From: Vibrio porteresiae DSM 19223
Lineage (GTDB): Bacteria; Pseudomonadota; Gammaproteobacteria; Enterobacterales; Vibrionaceae
Direction of reading: 5' to 3'
Length of the DNA: 64,000 nt
Assembly: GCF_024347055.1 (NCBI RefSeq)
Contig: NZ_AP024896.1
Location: 1,811,235-1,875,234 of the forward strand
Shown: positions 45,322 to 55,434 of the stretch, piece by piece
How the letters are laid out: each line of letters starts with the position of its first letter
How positions within the stretch are numbered: position 1 is the first letter of the stretch
Notes under the pieces: generated by a model
The model's database searches: none
The model's input: the letters and a program-made list of their open reading frames with translations, nothing else
Told to the model about the DNA's origin: nothing
Translations under genes and position numbers: made by a program

Positions 45322-47775
45322 CTAGCGTTTTACTGGGGTTAGCTTCCAGATTTGATTCACATAATCACGAATACTACGATCCGAACTGAATTTACCCATC
45401 TGCGCCGTATTCATAATCGCTTTTTTCGCCCACCCTGCGGTATCGCGATAATCGGTATCGATACGCTGCTGAGCATCCACATACGAAGCAAAGTCAGCTA
45501 GCACTAAATACGGGTCACCACCGTTGAGCAAACTGTCGTAAGTTGCGCGTAGTTTTCCCGGTTCGCCAGGGGTGAATTCCTCACCAAGTAGCAAATCTAA
45601 CGAAGCCTTGAGCAGTGGATCCGCTTGATAAAAATCATATGGGTTGTAGCCATGTGAACGAAGCTCATGCACTCCATCGATATCTAAACCAAAGATGTAG
45701 ATATTATCGTCACCGACTTCTTCGCGAATTTCGACGTTCGCCCCATCCATCGTACCGATGGTTAATGCCCCATTGAGCGCTAACTTCATGTTGCCGGTAC
45801 CTGACGCTTCTTTCCCTGCGGTAGAAATCTGTTCGGAAACATCCGCTGCAGGAATAATGATTTCCGCCATGCTAACGCGGTAATCAGGCACGAATACCAC
45901 TTTCAATTTGCCATTGATGCTGGCATCGGAATTGATTTTTTCGGCAATCTTGTTGATAGCAAAGATGATCTCTTTTGCTAGGTAATAGCCTGGCGCTGCC
46001 TTTGCAGCAAAGAACACCACTCGAGGCTGCATATCGAAAGTAGGATCGGTTTTAAGGCGATGATATAGCGACAAAATATGCAACATATTCAGATGCTGAC
46101 GCTTATATTCGTGTAGACGTTTAATCTGAACATCGAAAATGGCATTGGTATCGAGGGTGATATTCATGTTCTCTTGCACCCATTTTGCCAAACGCTCTTT
46201 GTTTTCCTTCTTCACGGCCATAAAGCGTTTTTGGAACGCAGTGTCGTCAGCGTAATTAGCAATTCGTTGCAATTGAGCAAGATCCGATGGCCATTGGTCA
46301 CCAATCTTTTCAGAGATCAGATCTGACAAGCCAGGGTTACAATATTTGAGCCAACGACGTGGCGTGATCCCGTTGGTCACGTTCTTCAAACGAGTGGGAT
46401 AGAGCTCATGGAATTCAGGGAATAGTTGGCGTTTGACCAATTCAGAGTGCAAAGCAGCCACCCCATTGACCGCGTAAGATCCCACCACACATAGGTTTGC
46501 CATGCGCACCATGCGATGGAAGCCTTCCTGAATGACGGAAAGTTTTTGTTGCTTTGATACATCACCCGGCCATTTAGCGCTCACTTCAAGTAAGAAACGG
46601 CGGTTAATTTCATAGATGATTTCCATATGGCGCGGCAACAAACGTTGAATCAGACCTTCATCCCATGTTTCCAACGCTTCCGGCAATAGCGTGTGGTTGG
46701 TGTAAGCAAATGTACGGCTACAAATGCTCCACGCTTTATCCCAAGAGAGCCCTTTTTCATCGATGAAAATACGCATCAATTCAGGGATCGCGATGGTTGG
46801 GTGAGTATCGTTTAATTGCACGGTTTCGTGTTCTGGTAACTCTTCAAGAGAGAAACCAGCGTTGGTATGACGGCGTAAAATATCTCGGATCGAAGCGGCA
46901 CTATGGAAATACTGTTGCATCAAACGCAGTGTTTTACCCTTTTCATGGTTATCATTTGGATACAACACCTTAGTAATGTTATCTGCATCGATAAGAGCAT
47001 GTTGCGCTTCAAAATAGTTGCCGTTGTTAAAGCTTTCCAATGAGAATGGCGCAATGGCTCGCGCTTCCCACAGACGCAATGGATAGACGGTGTCATTTTC
47101 ATACCCCACGATAGGTAAATCCCATGGCATTGCCTGAATCAACATGCCAGGTACCCAATGGCGCTTTTCTTCACCGTCAACATAGTTGACTTCAACATGT
47201 CCGTAAAAACCGATATCTTGTTTAAATTCTGGACGAGCGACTTCCCAAGGATACCCTTCAATCCCCTGCCAAGCATCGGGGGCTTCTTTTTGCTGACCAT
47301 TTTCAAACGACTGTTTAAATAGCCCATATTCATAGTGCAAACCGTACCCGACTGTTGGATATTCCAAAGCAGCGCAAGAGTCCATGTAACATGCCGCTAA
47401 TCGACCCAAACCACCATTACCTAAGGAAGGATCGCGTTCTTCTTCCAACAAATCCGTTAAGTTCTGTCCAAGACCCTCCATGGCTTCGGCAACCGGTTCG
47501 TACAAACCTAAACTGATTAGGTTATTACCAGTAAGGCGACCAATCAAAAACTCCAATGATAAATAATTGAGGCTTTTTGCTTTGACGATGCGTTGATCTT
47601 GCTCAGTCTCCAGCAAATTAAACATGGTTAATTCGGCCAAAGCTCGTGCCATCGCCAAATACCAAGCGTGCGTTGACGCATGTTCCACCGTTGTTGCGTA
47701 AGTTGCGTTGAGGTGGCGTTTAACGTTGTTTTGAAATAGCGCTTTATCAAAGGGGTACTTTTGAGTCGGTTTCAT
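45322..47775 (-). CDS. malP: Maltodextrin/glycogen phosphorylase
   Basis: This PLP enzyme releases glucose-1-phosphate from alpha-1,4-glucan ends (GT35). The protein has 817 residues. Signatures are LGNGGLGRLAACYMDS, NGITPRRWLKYCNPGL and the PLP site EASGTGNMKLALNGALTIGT. Its length is nearer MalP/GlgP than plant-type enzymes. MalP and GlgP cannot be split with certainty by sequence alone; position next to malQ and divergent from malT favours MalP. A MalT-like box and a CRP site lie upstream. Confidence 0.93.
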   Translation of the reverse strand: MKPTQKYPFDKALFQNNVKRHLNATYATTVEHASTHAWYLAMARALAELTMFNLLETEQDQRIVKAKSLNYLSLEFLIGRLTGNNLISLGLYEPVAEAMEGLGQNLTDLLEEERDPSLGNGGLGRLAACYMDSCAALEYPTVGYGLHYEYGLFKQSFENGQQKEAPDAWQGIEGYPWEVARPEFKQDIGFYGHVEVNYVDGEEKRHWVPGMLIQAMPWDLPIVGYENDTVYPLRLWEARAIAPFSLESFNNGNYFEAQHALIDADNITKVLYPNDNHEKGKTLRLMQQYFHSAASIRDILRRHTNAGFSLEELPEHETVQLNDTHPTIAIPELMRIFIDEKGLSWDKAWSICSRTFAYTNHTLLPEALETWDEGLIQRLLPRHMEIIYEINRRFLLEVSAKWPGDVSKQQKLSVIQEGFHRMVRMANLCVVGSYAVNGVAALHSELVKRQLFPEFHELYPTRLKNVTNGITPRRWLKYCNPGLSDLISEKIGDQWPSDLAQLQRIANYADDTAFQKRFMAVKKENKERLAKWVQENMNITLDTNAIFDVQIKRLHEYKRQHLNMLHILSLYHRLKTDPTFDMQPRVVFFAAKAAPGYYLAKEIIFAINKIAEKINSDASINGKLKVVFVPDYRVSMAEIIIPAADVSEQISTAGKEASGTGNMKLALNGALTIGTMDGANVEIREEVGDDNIYIFGLDIDGVHELRSHGYNPYDFYQADPLLKASLDLLLGEEFTPGEPGKLRATYDSLLNGGDPYLVLADFASYVDAQQRIDTDYRDTAGWAKKAIMNTAQMGKFSSDRSIRDYVNQIWKLTPVKR

Positions 47776-47841
47776 CGAGAAATCTCACTTTTCGGTTTTA
47801 TCCATCTGAGACATATCGTGCATCTCTTTCAATTAAGACAC

Positions 47842-47872
47842 CTCCTCCTCCCTGTCATACAACGAGGAGGAG
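47842..47872 (-). promoter_or_regulatory. MalT-box-like inverted pair
   Basis: On the minus strand AGGGAGGAGG (47844-47853) matches the E. coli MalT box GGGGA[TG]GAGG at 9 of 10 positions. It overlaps one arm of a 9-bp inverted repeat, CTCCTCCTC/GAGGAGGAG (47842-47850 with 47864-47872). It is placed about 70-90 bp before malP. Confidence 0.55.
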
Positions 47873-48119
47873 ATCAGAAGGCGTAGAAATGCCGTACCTG
47901 TTTTACTGTGGCGACAAAACGGGTGAGCATACTTACCCACCCTAAATCACCAATGTGTATTTGATAACATTAGCTCTGCTTTTCGTTGCATAGGCAGTTG
48001 GAGGGCGTTTTATCTGTACGAAATGCATACTACATCACAAAAATAAGTTATTTTTTGTTCGATTTTCAGCTATTCCTGTACAAGTACTAATCGATTAAGC
48101 GCTTCACTCAGTGATTAAA

Positions 48120-48135
48120 AGTGAGTTACATCACA
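48120..48135. promoter_or_regulatory. CRP site upstream of malT
   Basis: AGTGAGTTACATCACA matches TGTGA-N6-TCACA at 9 of 10 fixed positions. It lies 181-196 bp before malT and could serve malT, malP or both. CRP control of malT is established in E. coli. Confidence 0.68.
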
Positions 48136-48315
48136 TAAATAGGGCGTAGTTAGCGATTACAAGATGTTGATCGGCATAACGATGATCGACAAGCCATTCG
48201 ACATGCAATACACATGATCGATGGCAATGATCGTCTTCACGCAAGTATTTGCGATCTCTATGGATAGCGACGTTTGATCCTTATTAGTGATCAAGCGTCA
48301 TGATGGTGAAAAATC

Positions 48316-51099
48316 ATGTGGATCCCTTCTAAACTGAGTCAACCGGAGCATCAAAATAACACCATAAAACGGCCACGCATTCTGTCGTTATTAACACAAG
48401 CGGCTCAATCAAAGTTGGTGCTATTACGCTCTCCTGCAGGTTATGGCAAAACCACTATGGTGTTGGACTGGCTGAGCCAGCAAAAACAGGTAGGTTGGTT
48501 CAGTATTGATGAGAGTGACAATGATAGTTACCGATTCGTTAACTACTTAGTCAGAGCCTTAAATAAGGCAACCGATAACAGTTGTTCCAATGCACAAATG
48601 CTGGTGGAGCGGCATCAATATGCATCTCTCACTGCCCTATTTGCGACGTTGCTAAGCGAATTGGACTCTTTCCAACAACACGCTTATTTGGTGTTAGATG
48701 ACTATCATCAGATCCACAATGATGAACTTCACGAAGCGATGCGCTTTTTCTTAAAGCATTTATCGAACCATCTCACCATAGTGATCACTTCCCGTGTGTT
48801 GCCGCCACTCGGTACAGCAAACTTGCGGGTAAGAGATCAGATGATCGAAATTGACCACCAGCAATTGGCTTTCGATGTCGATGAAACGCTGCGTTTCATG
48901 CAGCAACGTGTAGGACAAACGCTCACCTTAAAACAAGCGCAGCGATTGTGTGACTACATCGAAGGCTGGCCATCGGCTCTGCAATTGGTCGCCTTACAAA
49001 CCAAACAGATAGCCAGCATCGATCTTTTTAATGCATTAGGCACCAAAGAATTAGGATCGACACATGCCTCTCGAGAAGAGGGGGCAATCCGATCCTTACC
49101 CATAGATCACTCCCATTTATGGGACTATTTGATGGAAGAGGTGTTTGCACGTCTCGATCCCCCCACCCAGATCTTTTTGATGCGCAGCTCGGTTATGGAG
49201 TATTTCACCGCCAACATGGCATCGACCATTACCGGCTGTCCAGATGCCCTTGGCAAAATTGAATTGCTCGTACGCTCAGGACTCTTTATCTGGCCAATGA
49301 ACGCCATACCTACTCATCATCAAGGCCGAGAAGAGTGGTTTCGCTTTCATCACCTTTTCGCTGAATTTCTTTGCCATCAACGCAAAGCAAAGATGGCCGA
49401 TCAAGAATCTCTATTGCATTCACAAGCAACTCAAGCATGGCTCGACGAACATAACCCAAACCTCGCCTTACACCACGCTAGCATTGCTCAAGATGTTGTG
49501 CTCCAAACAGATATTTTGAAACATTACGGCTGGGGGATGTTCAACCAAGGCGCATTGGAAGCGCTTGAACACGGCATTAACGCCCTTGATGAAGATACTC
49601 TCTATCGCGAACCGACACTCTGTTTAATGCAAGCTTGGCTGGCTCAAAGTCAGCATCGTTACGATGAAGTCGCCAGCTTATTGGAGCAAGCCGATCACCA
49701 TATGCAGCGATTAGGTGTTCAACCGACAGAGCGTGAACAGGCCGAATTCAATGCCTTAAAGGCGCAAATTGCGATTAACCAAAACCAGCCTGAGCTGGCT
49801 CTTTCTCTCGCCGAGCAGGCATTGAGCGTTCTTGATGGCACGATTTACCAAAGCCGCATTGTCGCAACCTCGGTGGTGGGGGAAGTGAATCACGTACTGG
49901 GCGATTTGAGTCGCGGTTTATCAATGATGCAGCAAACAGAAAAGCTCGCACGCCAATATCAAGTCTACCCGCAGGCGCTCTGGGCAATGGCGCAACAAAG
50001 TGAAATTTTGCTCGCTCAAGGATACTCACAAGCCGCCTACGATATTCAAGATACCGCCCTACTCTTCATTCAAGAACATCAGTTGCAACAGTTACCTTTG
50101 CACGAGTTTTTATTGCGTATTCGAGGTCAACTACTCTGGTGCTGGAACCGTCTTGATGAAGCGCAAGAATGTGCCTACAAAGGTCTTGATGTGCTTGGGG
50201 ATGAAATGAATAGTAAGCACTTACATTGCTATTCATTACTGGCTTTAATTGCCTTAACACGCGGTGAGATGGATAAAGCAGGTCGCTTTATAGATGAAGT
50301 TCAACAACGCCTACAAACCTCCACTTACCATGTTGATTGGACGGCTCACGCCTCCTTGGTTCAGTTGCTGTTTTGGCAACACAGTGATGACCTTCAGTCC
50401 ATTCAGCAGTGGTTGGATAACACTTATCGCCCGGAACACGGTTATAACCATTTTACGCAGTTGCAATGGCGCAACATCACCAGAGCCCAAATGGCTCTCG
50501 GTCAGTACAATCAAGCTCAAGAATCGTTGGACTTCATTCAACAAGAAGCGAAGCAGTACCAGCTTACCACTGATCTAAACCGTAATTGGGTAGTTCAGGC
50601 TGGCCTAGCTCAACGGCAAAAGAAAAAAGCATTAGCCAATAGAGCGCTAGTGCAAGCGCTGACTCTCACGGTACAAAATGGCATGGTGGGCAATTATCTA
50701 CTTGATAGCGAAGAACTCGCTCCCGCACTAGAACAAGTGTTACACAGCTCCAAGTTAAGCGATATTGCTCGACATAGAGGCAGCCAGTTACTCAAGAGTA
50801 TGTTGAATGTGCGAAATAAGCGCTCTATCCACTTTGACGAGGATTTTATACATCAATTGATGAATCGCACTGATACGCCAGAGTTAATCCGCACAAGCCC
50901 ACTGACGCAGCGAGAATGGCAAGTATTGGGGCTTATCTACTCAGGATTGAGTAATGAGCAAATTGCACAAGAGATGGATGTTGCTGGCACGACGGTTAAA
51001 ACTCATATTCGCAACCTTTATCAGAAGCTGAATATTGCTAATCGGCGCCAAGCCATTACAACGGCTGAAAAACTGGTAGAAATGATGGGGTATGCCTAA
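48316..51099 (+). CDS. malT: Maltose regulon activator MalT
   Basis: MalT is a STAND-class ATPase that binds ATP and maltotriose and activates maltose genes. The N-terminal P-loop SPAGYGKTTMVLDWL lies at about residues 39-53 and the sensor VLDDYH follows near 128. A winged-helix and a long superhelical repeat region cover about 230-840. The C-terminal LuxR HTH (LTQREWQVLGLIYSGLSNEQ, about 858-877, and TVKTHIRNLYQKL) ends the protein. At 927 residues it is slightly longer than E. coli MalT (901). It is divergent from malPQ, the usual arrangement. Confidence 0.95.
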   Translation: MWIPSKLSQPEHQNNTIKRPRILSLLTQAAQSKLVLLRSPAGYGKTTMVLDWLSQQKQVGWFSIDESDNDSYRFVNYLVRALNKATDNSCSNAQMLVERHQYASLTALFATLLSELDSFQQHAYLVLDDYHQIHNDELHEAMRFFLKHLSNHLTIVITSRVLPPLGTANLRVRDQMIEIDHQQLAFDVDETLRFMQQRVGQTLTLKQAQRLCDYIEGWPSALQLVALQTKQIASIDLFNALGTKELGSTHASREEGAIRSLPIDHSHLWDYLMEEVFARLDPPTQIFLMRSSVMEYFTANMASTITGCPDALGKIELLVRSGLFIWPMNAIPTHHQGREEWFRFHHLFAEFLCHQRKAKMADQESLLHSQATQAWLDEHNPNLALHHASIAQDVVLQTDILKHYGWGMFNQGALEALEHGINALDEDTLYREPTLCLMQAWLAQSQHRYDEVASLLEQADHHMQRLGVQPTEREQAEFNALKAQIAINQNQPELALSLAEQALSVLDGTIYQSRIVATSVVGEVNHVLGDLSRGLSMMQQTEKLARQYQVYPQALWAMAQQSEILLAQGYSQAAYDIQDTALLFIQEHQLQQLPLHEFLLRIRGQLLWCWNRLDEAQECAYKGLDVLGDEMNSKHLHCYSLLALIALTRGEMDKAGRFIDEVQQRLQTSTYHVDWTAHASLVQLLFWQHSDDLQSIQQWLDNTYRPEHGYNHFTQLQWRNITRAQMALGQYNQAQESLDFIQQEAKQYQLTTDLNRNWVVQAGLAQRQKKKALANRALVQALTLTVQNGMVGNYLLDSEELAPALEQVLHSSKLSDIARHRGSQLLKSMLNVRNKRSIHFDEDFIHQLMNRTDTPELIRTSPLTQREWQVLGLIYSGLSNEQIAQEMDVAGTTVKTHIRNLYQKLNIANRRQAITTAEKLVEMMGYA

Positions 51100-51147
51100 C
51101 GGCAGCATTGGAATCGCTACCGTTGACACTTTATGGTGTGAAAGGCG

Positions 51148-51504
51148 TTAGAAAGGACGTGGTGCGAAACCAGTCATCACTTCTAGCTTAAGCGCTTTAC
51201 CTTCTTTGGTCATTGGGTGTACGACCACGAGACCTTTTACTGATTTTTTAAGTTTACCGAGGTCTGCCTGCTCAGCTTTCGTTAGCTCACGAGCAAACTC
51301 CATTTGATTCAAAGTGCGACGTGTTTTATTCACTTCGAATTCTTGCTTGTGTTTCAATTGGGCAAGCTTTTTGGTGAGCTGATCAATTTCGTCAGTGAAG
51401 CGAGAAATGAGCTCTTGGTCGCCACGTAAACGTGCTGTATCTAGTTTATGGCGACGAGTGTCGAGGCGGTTGTTCAATTGTTGAATTTCAGTATTTAAGC
51501 TCAT
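51148..51504 (-). CDS. yibL: YibL-family ribosome-associated protein
   Basis: This small basic protein resembles E. coli YibL, which associates with ribosomes. The C-terminal KAEQADLGKLKKSVKGLVVV and HPMTKEG nearly match E. coli YibL, and a coiled-coil N-terminal half with LNNRLDTRRHKLDTARLRG fits. From ATG 51504 (MSLNTEIQ) it has 118 residues, close to 120 in E. coli. An in-frame ATG at 51546 would add 14 residues. It is monocistronic after the cyo terminator. Confidence 0.85.
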   Translation of the reverse strand: MSLNTEIQQLNNRLDTRRHKLDTARLRGDQELISRFTDEIDQLTKKLAQLKHKQEFEVNKTRRTLNQMEFARELTKAEQADLGKLKKSVKGLVVVHPMTKEGKALKLEVMTGFAPRPF

Positions 51505-51576
51505 TTGATTCAGCTCTGTTGGAGAAAACGGCGCGTAGTATAACATCTTCCGCTAGCCCACTGAAACTGAAAAACA

Positions 51577-51600
51577 AAGGGCACTCCGAAGAGTGCCCTT
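51577..51600 (-). terminator. Terminator of the cyo operon
   Basis: AAGGGCACTC pairs with GAGTGCCCTT around CGAA. On the minus strand TTGTTTTTC follows. It lies between cyoE and yibL. Confidence 0.88.
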
Positions 51601-51622
51601 ACTGTATTGAAAACTCGAAGAT

Positions 51623-52489
51623 TTAAATCGCCGCAGTCATCAGCTCCAGCCCTAAGACAGAACTGATTCCCATCACAACAAGCAAAGAGACTTTGAATAC
51701 CGATTTAGACCAAGCCACGTAATTTTCCTGAGTGACTGGTTTGAATGTCACACGAGTCCACATAAAGCAAACCGCGCTAGCAACAACCAAATACTCGTAT
51801 CCAGCTTCCCCAACAAGGAAAAGTGCTAAAGCAACCAGATTGAAGGCAACAACGTAAGCCATCATGTGCTTACGAGCTTTCTCAATCCCTGCCACTACGG
51901 GTAATACGGGAATGTTAGCGTTACGGTAATCTTGCATACGAAACATCGCAATCGCATAAGAGTGTGGCATTTGCCAAATGCAGAACAGAGCAAACAGCAA
52001 CACACCTTCAATATTGATGTAATTTGTGACCGCAAGATAACCAACTAGCGGTGGAACAGCCCCAGAAACACTGCCAACAAGTGTGCCGTACACGGAGGTA
52101 CGCTTGTACCACATAGTGTAAAAGAACACGTAAAACACGTATCCCAACAGCACAACCACAGCAGAGAGTGGATTTGCTTCACGGTAAATCAAAGCCGTAC
52201 CAGCGATAAGCAGCACAAGAGAGAAGATAAACGCATGATCTGGGTTAACTTCTCCTTTGGCTAACATTCGATTGCAAGTACGCTCCATTTTCAGGTCGAT
52301 ATCACGATCAAATATGTTGTTAACAACACAACCAGAGGCAATCACCATTGCTACCCCAAGCAGAGTGTTCAACAGCAACATACCATTGGCAGCTTCTGAT
52401 TGAGCAGCGAGAAAGAATCCCGCTGCTACAGAAATCAGATTACCAACAATAATCCCTGGTTTGGTGATAGAAAGGTAACCTTTAAGCAT
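51623..52489 (-). CDS. cyoE: Protoheme IX farnesyltransferase CyoE
   Basis: CyoE attaches a farnesyl chain to protoheme to make heme O for the bo3 oxidase. This UbiA-superfamily inner-membrane protein has 288 residues and about eight to nine membrane segments. The first Asp-rich motif is NNIFDRDIDLKMERT, and the second region contains YKRTSVYGTLVGSVSGAVPP. It is last in the cyoABCDE operon, 9 bp after cyoD. Confidence 0.95.
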   Translation of the reverse strand: MLKGYLSITKPGIIVGNLISVAAGFFLAAQSEAANGMLLLNTLLGVAMVIASGCVVNNIFDRDIDLKMERTCNRMLAKGEVNPDHAFIFSLVLLIAGTALIYREANPLSAVVVLLGYVFYVFFYTMWYKRTSVYGTLVGSVSGAVPPLVGYLAVTNYINIEGVLLFALFCIWQMPHSYAIAMFRMQDYRNANIPVLPVVAGIEKARKHMMAYVVAFNLVALALFLVGEAGYEYLVVASAVCFMWTRVTFKPVTQENYVAWSKSVFKVSLLVVMGISSVLGLELMTAAI

Positions 52490-52498
52490 GGTGCCCGC

Positions 52499-52813
52499 CT
52501 ACATTGCCATATTGATATTGAGGTTCCACATAATCCAGATAGAACCACCAATAACGATCAACACAACAATCGCAGAGAACATCAGAGAAACGAAGTTCCA
52601 GCGACCTTCTTCTGTCTTTATTTCCATATGTAGGAAGTAAATGAAGTGCACAATTACTTGGATAATTGCACAGCCAAACAGAATCGCGTAGGTTGCCGCA
52701 TGAGACAGGCTTTGAGTACCCGCGTAATAGAAAGGAACGATGGTCAATAGCAGTGATGCGATAAAACCAATCACATAACCTTTCACACTGGATTCGGCGT
52801 GTTGACTACTCAT
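52499..52813 (-). CDS. cyoD: Cytochrome bo3 oxidase subunit IV (CyoD)
   Basis: This small subunit (104 residues) has three membrane helices, with KGYVIGFIASLLLTIVPFYY and IVHFIYFLHM typical of CyoD. It helps assembly of the CuB centre. ATG 52813 overlaps the cyoC stop as TAATG, so translation is coupled. A longer frame from 52858 is not supported. Confidence 0.94.
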   Translation of the reverse strand: MSSQHAESSVKGYVIGFIASLLLTIVPFYYAGTQSLSHAATYAILFGCAIIQVIVHFIYFLHMEIKTEEGRWNFVSLMFSAIVVLIVIGGSIWIMWNLNINMAM

Positions 52814-53409
52814 TACATCACCCCTACTAGATAAACAAATGTGAATACACAGATCCAAACGATATCAAGGAAGTGCCAGAACAAGCTTAGACAGCCAAAG
52901 CGTGTCTCCATTGTTTCGGTAAGTCCTTTTTTGTTCAATTGAATCAAACAAACTGCCAACCAAATCAGACCGAATGTTACGTGCAGACCGTGAGTACCCA
53001 CTAGCGTAAAGAACGCAGATAGGAACGCACTGTGATCAGGACCGTAACCTTCAGCAATCAGATGATGGAATTCGTAAATTTCCATACCGATGAAGCCAGC
53101 ACCGAAGATGAAAGTAATCACCATCCACAGTTTTAGCGCACCGATCTGTTTGCGTTTCATCGCGATAACGCCGAAACCAAACGTGATACTACTCAGTAGC
53201 AGCAGCATGGTTTCAACGAATACGAATGGCAGTTCAAAAATGTCTTTGCCAGACACGCCACCAGCAGTGGCGTCTCTTAGGACTGCAAATGTTGCAAACA
53301 AGCTTGCAAACAAAATACAGTCGCTCATTAGGTAGATCCAGAAACCAAATAGCTTGTTTCCACCTGTATCATGGTGATGTTCGTGAGCATGCGCAGCATT
53401 AGCGTGCAT
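52813..53409 (-). CDS. cyoC: Cytochrome bo3 oxidase subunit III (CyoC)
   Basis: This integral membrane subunit (198 residues, five helices) belongs to the haem-copper oxidase subunit III family. FGFWIYLMSDCILFASLFAT, GTHGLHVTFGLIWL and LFWHFLDIVWICVFTFVYL are characteristic. It stabilises the catalytic subunit. It overlaps cyoB by 11 bp and cyoD by 1 bp, as usual in cyo operons. Confidence 0.95.
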   Translation of the reverse strand: MHANAAHAHEHHHDTGGNKLFGFWIYLMSDCILFASLFATFAVLRDATAGGVSGKDIFELPFVFVETMLLLLSSITFGFGVIAMKRKQIGALKLWMVITFIFGAGFIGMEIYEFHHLIAEGYGPDHSAFLSAFFTLVGTHGLHVTFGLIWLAVCLIQLNKKGLTETMETRFGCLSLFWHFLDIVWICVFTFVYLVGVM

Positions 53410-55429
53410 AATTCACCTCCGCATCTTTGTCTTCTGAGTCTTGCTTAGCCGCTTGTGCTTTTGCAACGCGATCGCGATGCGCTTGCTCAATGGCTTTGAT
53501 TTCTTCTACTTCCACATAGTAATCAACGTCATCGTTGAAGCTATGCCAAATAGAGGTTGCTACGAAGCCGATAAATCCAACAGCAGCAAGCCACCAGATG
53601 TACCAAATCATTGCAAAACCAAATACAAGAGCCCAGAAAGATACGTAAATACCTGTCGCAGTGTTCTTAGGCATGTGAATACGTTCGTACTCAACTTCTT
53701 TGTTCAAATCGTGCTCACCACGTTCTTTTTGATACCAGAAAGCATCAATCTCGTCCGCTTTAGGAATAATCGCGAAGTTGTAGAAAGGTGGTGGTGACGA
53801 TGTTGCCCATTCAAGAGTACGACCATCCCATGGGTCACCAGTGACATCCATGTTTTGCTCACGATCGCGAACACTCACGTAGATCTGTACGAACTGGCAT
53901 AGAACACCAACCGCAACTAGCGCTGTACCAAACGCAGCAACCGCTAGGAATGGGAAGTATTCTGGGTTGATGTCTTGACTTAGACGACGAGTCATACCCA
54001 TAAAGCCAAGTGCGTATAGTGGTAGGAAGGCTAGGATGAAACCAATCAGCCAGAACCAGAAAGCACGACGACCCCAAGTTTCATTGAGAGTAAAGCCAGT
54101 TGCTTTAGGGAACCAGTAAGTGATTGCAGCGAAACAGCCAAACACAACACCACCGATAATCACGTTATGGAAGTGAGCGATAAGGAACACACTGTTGTGC
54201 AGTACGAAGTCAGCTCCAGGAACCGCCATCAATACGCCGGTCATACCGCCGATACTGAAAGAGATCAGGAAGCCGATTGTCCACATCATAGGTGTAGTGA
54301 ACTGAATACGACCTTTGTACATGGTAAACAACCAGTTGAAAATCTTAACCCCAGTCGGAATTGAGATGATCATGGTCGCGATACCAAAGAAGGCGTTCAC
54401 GTTTGCACCGCCACCCATAGTGAAGAAGTGGTGTAGCCATACGATGAAAGCAAGAACCGTAATTACAATGGTTGCCCATACAAGTGAAGTATAACCAAAC
54501 AGTTTCTTACGAGAGAACGTTGCTGTGACTTCTGAGAACACACCAAAGACAGGCAGAACCAGAATATATACTTCAGGGTGACCCCATGCCCAAATTAGGT
54601 TGATGTACATCATCATGTTCCCACCCATTTCATTGGTGAAGAAGTGGAAACCTAGATAACGATCAAGAGTCAGTAACGCGATGGTTACGGTCAAAATTGG
54701 GAATGAGATGATTATCAGAATGTTGGCACATAGAGAAGCCCATGTGAACACTGGCATTTTCATCATTGGCATGGTTGGAGCACGCATGCGCAGGATGGTA
54801 ACGAAGAAGTTAACACCTGTTAATGTCGTACCGACACCCGATATCTGCAACGCCCATATCCAGTAGTCGACCCCGACTCCCGGACTGGCCTGAATGCCAG
54901 ACAGTGGTGGATAAGCCAACCAACCAGTACGGCCAAACTCACCAAGACCCAAAGACATATTGGTTAAGATAACGCCCACAACGAACAACCAGAAACTCAA
55001 GTTGTTCAAATATGGGAACGCAACGTCACGAGCACCAATCTGCAGTGGCACCACGATGTTCATCAAACCGATAACCAGAGGCATCGCTACGAAGAAGATC
55101 ATGATTACGCCATGCGCAGTAAAGATTTGGTCGTAGTGGTGAGGTGGTAAGTACCCTGCTTCGCCCGCAGCTGACAGAGCCTGTTGGCTACGCATCATTA
55201 CGGCGTCAGAGAAACCACGAATCAACATGACCATTGCCACTGCAATGTACATGAAGCCCAGTTTTTTGTGGTCTACTGAAGTAAACCATTCATTCCATAG
55301 GTACTGCCATTTACCTAGGCGAGTTACCCAAGCTACCACAGCTAAACCAATAATAGCGATGGCAGTTAACGTAACCATGATAATTGGCTCGTGGTATGGA
55401 ACTGATTCTAGAGTTAATCTTCCAAACAT
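53399..55429 (-). CDS. cyoB: Cytochrome bo3 oxidase subunit I (CyoB)
   Basis: This is the catalytic haem-copper oxidase subunit (676 residues, 15 membrane helices) that reduces O2 to water and pumps protons. The CuB ligand and cross-linked Tyr lie in WGHPEVYILVLP, two more CuB His in VWLHHFFTMGG, and the haem ligands in LIAHFHNVIIGG. The early haem ligand is in IFTAHGVIMIFF. The length is close to E. coli CyoB (663). It is the second gene of the operon, 5 bp after cyoA. Confidence 0.97.
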   Translation of the reverse strand: MFGRLTLESVPYHEPIIMVTLTAIAIIGLAVVAWVTRLGKWQYLWNEWFTSVDHKKLGFMYIAVAMVMLIRGFSDAVMMRSQQALSAAGEAGYLPPHHYDQIFTAHGVIMIFFVAMPLVIGLMNIVVPLQIGARDVAFPYLNNLSFWLFVVGVILTNMSLGLGEFGRTGWLAYPPLSGIQASPGVGVDYWIWALQISGVGTTLTGVNFFVTILRMRAPTMPMMKMPVFTWASLCANILIIISFPILTVTIALLTLDRYLGFHFFTNEMGGNMMMYINLIWAWGHPEVYILVLPVFGVFSEVTATFSRKKLFGYTSLVWATIVITVLAFIVWLHHFFTMGGGANVNAFFGIATMIISIPTGVKIFNWLFTMYKGRIQFTTPMMWTIGFLISFSIGGMTGVLMAVPGADFVLHNSVFLIAHFHNVIIGGVVFGCFAAITYWFPKATGFTLNETWGRRAFWFWLIGFILAFLPLYALGFMGMTRRLSQDINPEYFPFLAVAAFGTALVAVGVLCQFVQIYVSVRDREQNMDVTGDPWDGRTLEWATSSPPPFYNFAIIPKADEIDAFWYQKERGEHDLNKEVEYERIHMPKNTATGIYVSFWALVFGFAMIWYIWWLAAVGFIGFVATSIWHSFNDDVDYYVEVEEIKAIEQAHRDRVAKAQAAKQDSEDKDAEVNYAR

Positions 55430-55434
55430 CTCAA

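Larger units (their letters stand above)
47776..48315. other. malP-malT divergent control region
   Basis: This 540-bp gap holds the promoters of malPQ and malT. It contains a GAGGAGGAG inverted repeat with a MalT-like box, a CRP palindrome and a cluster of three ATGATCG words near 48,182-48,233 (entries or findings given separately). No gene was seen. Confidence 0.6.
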
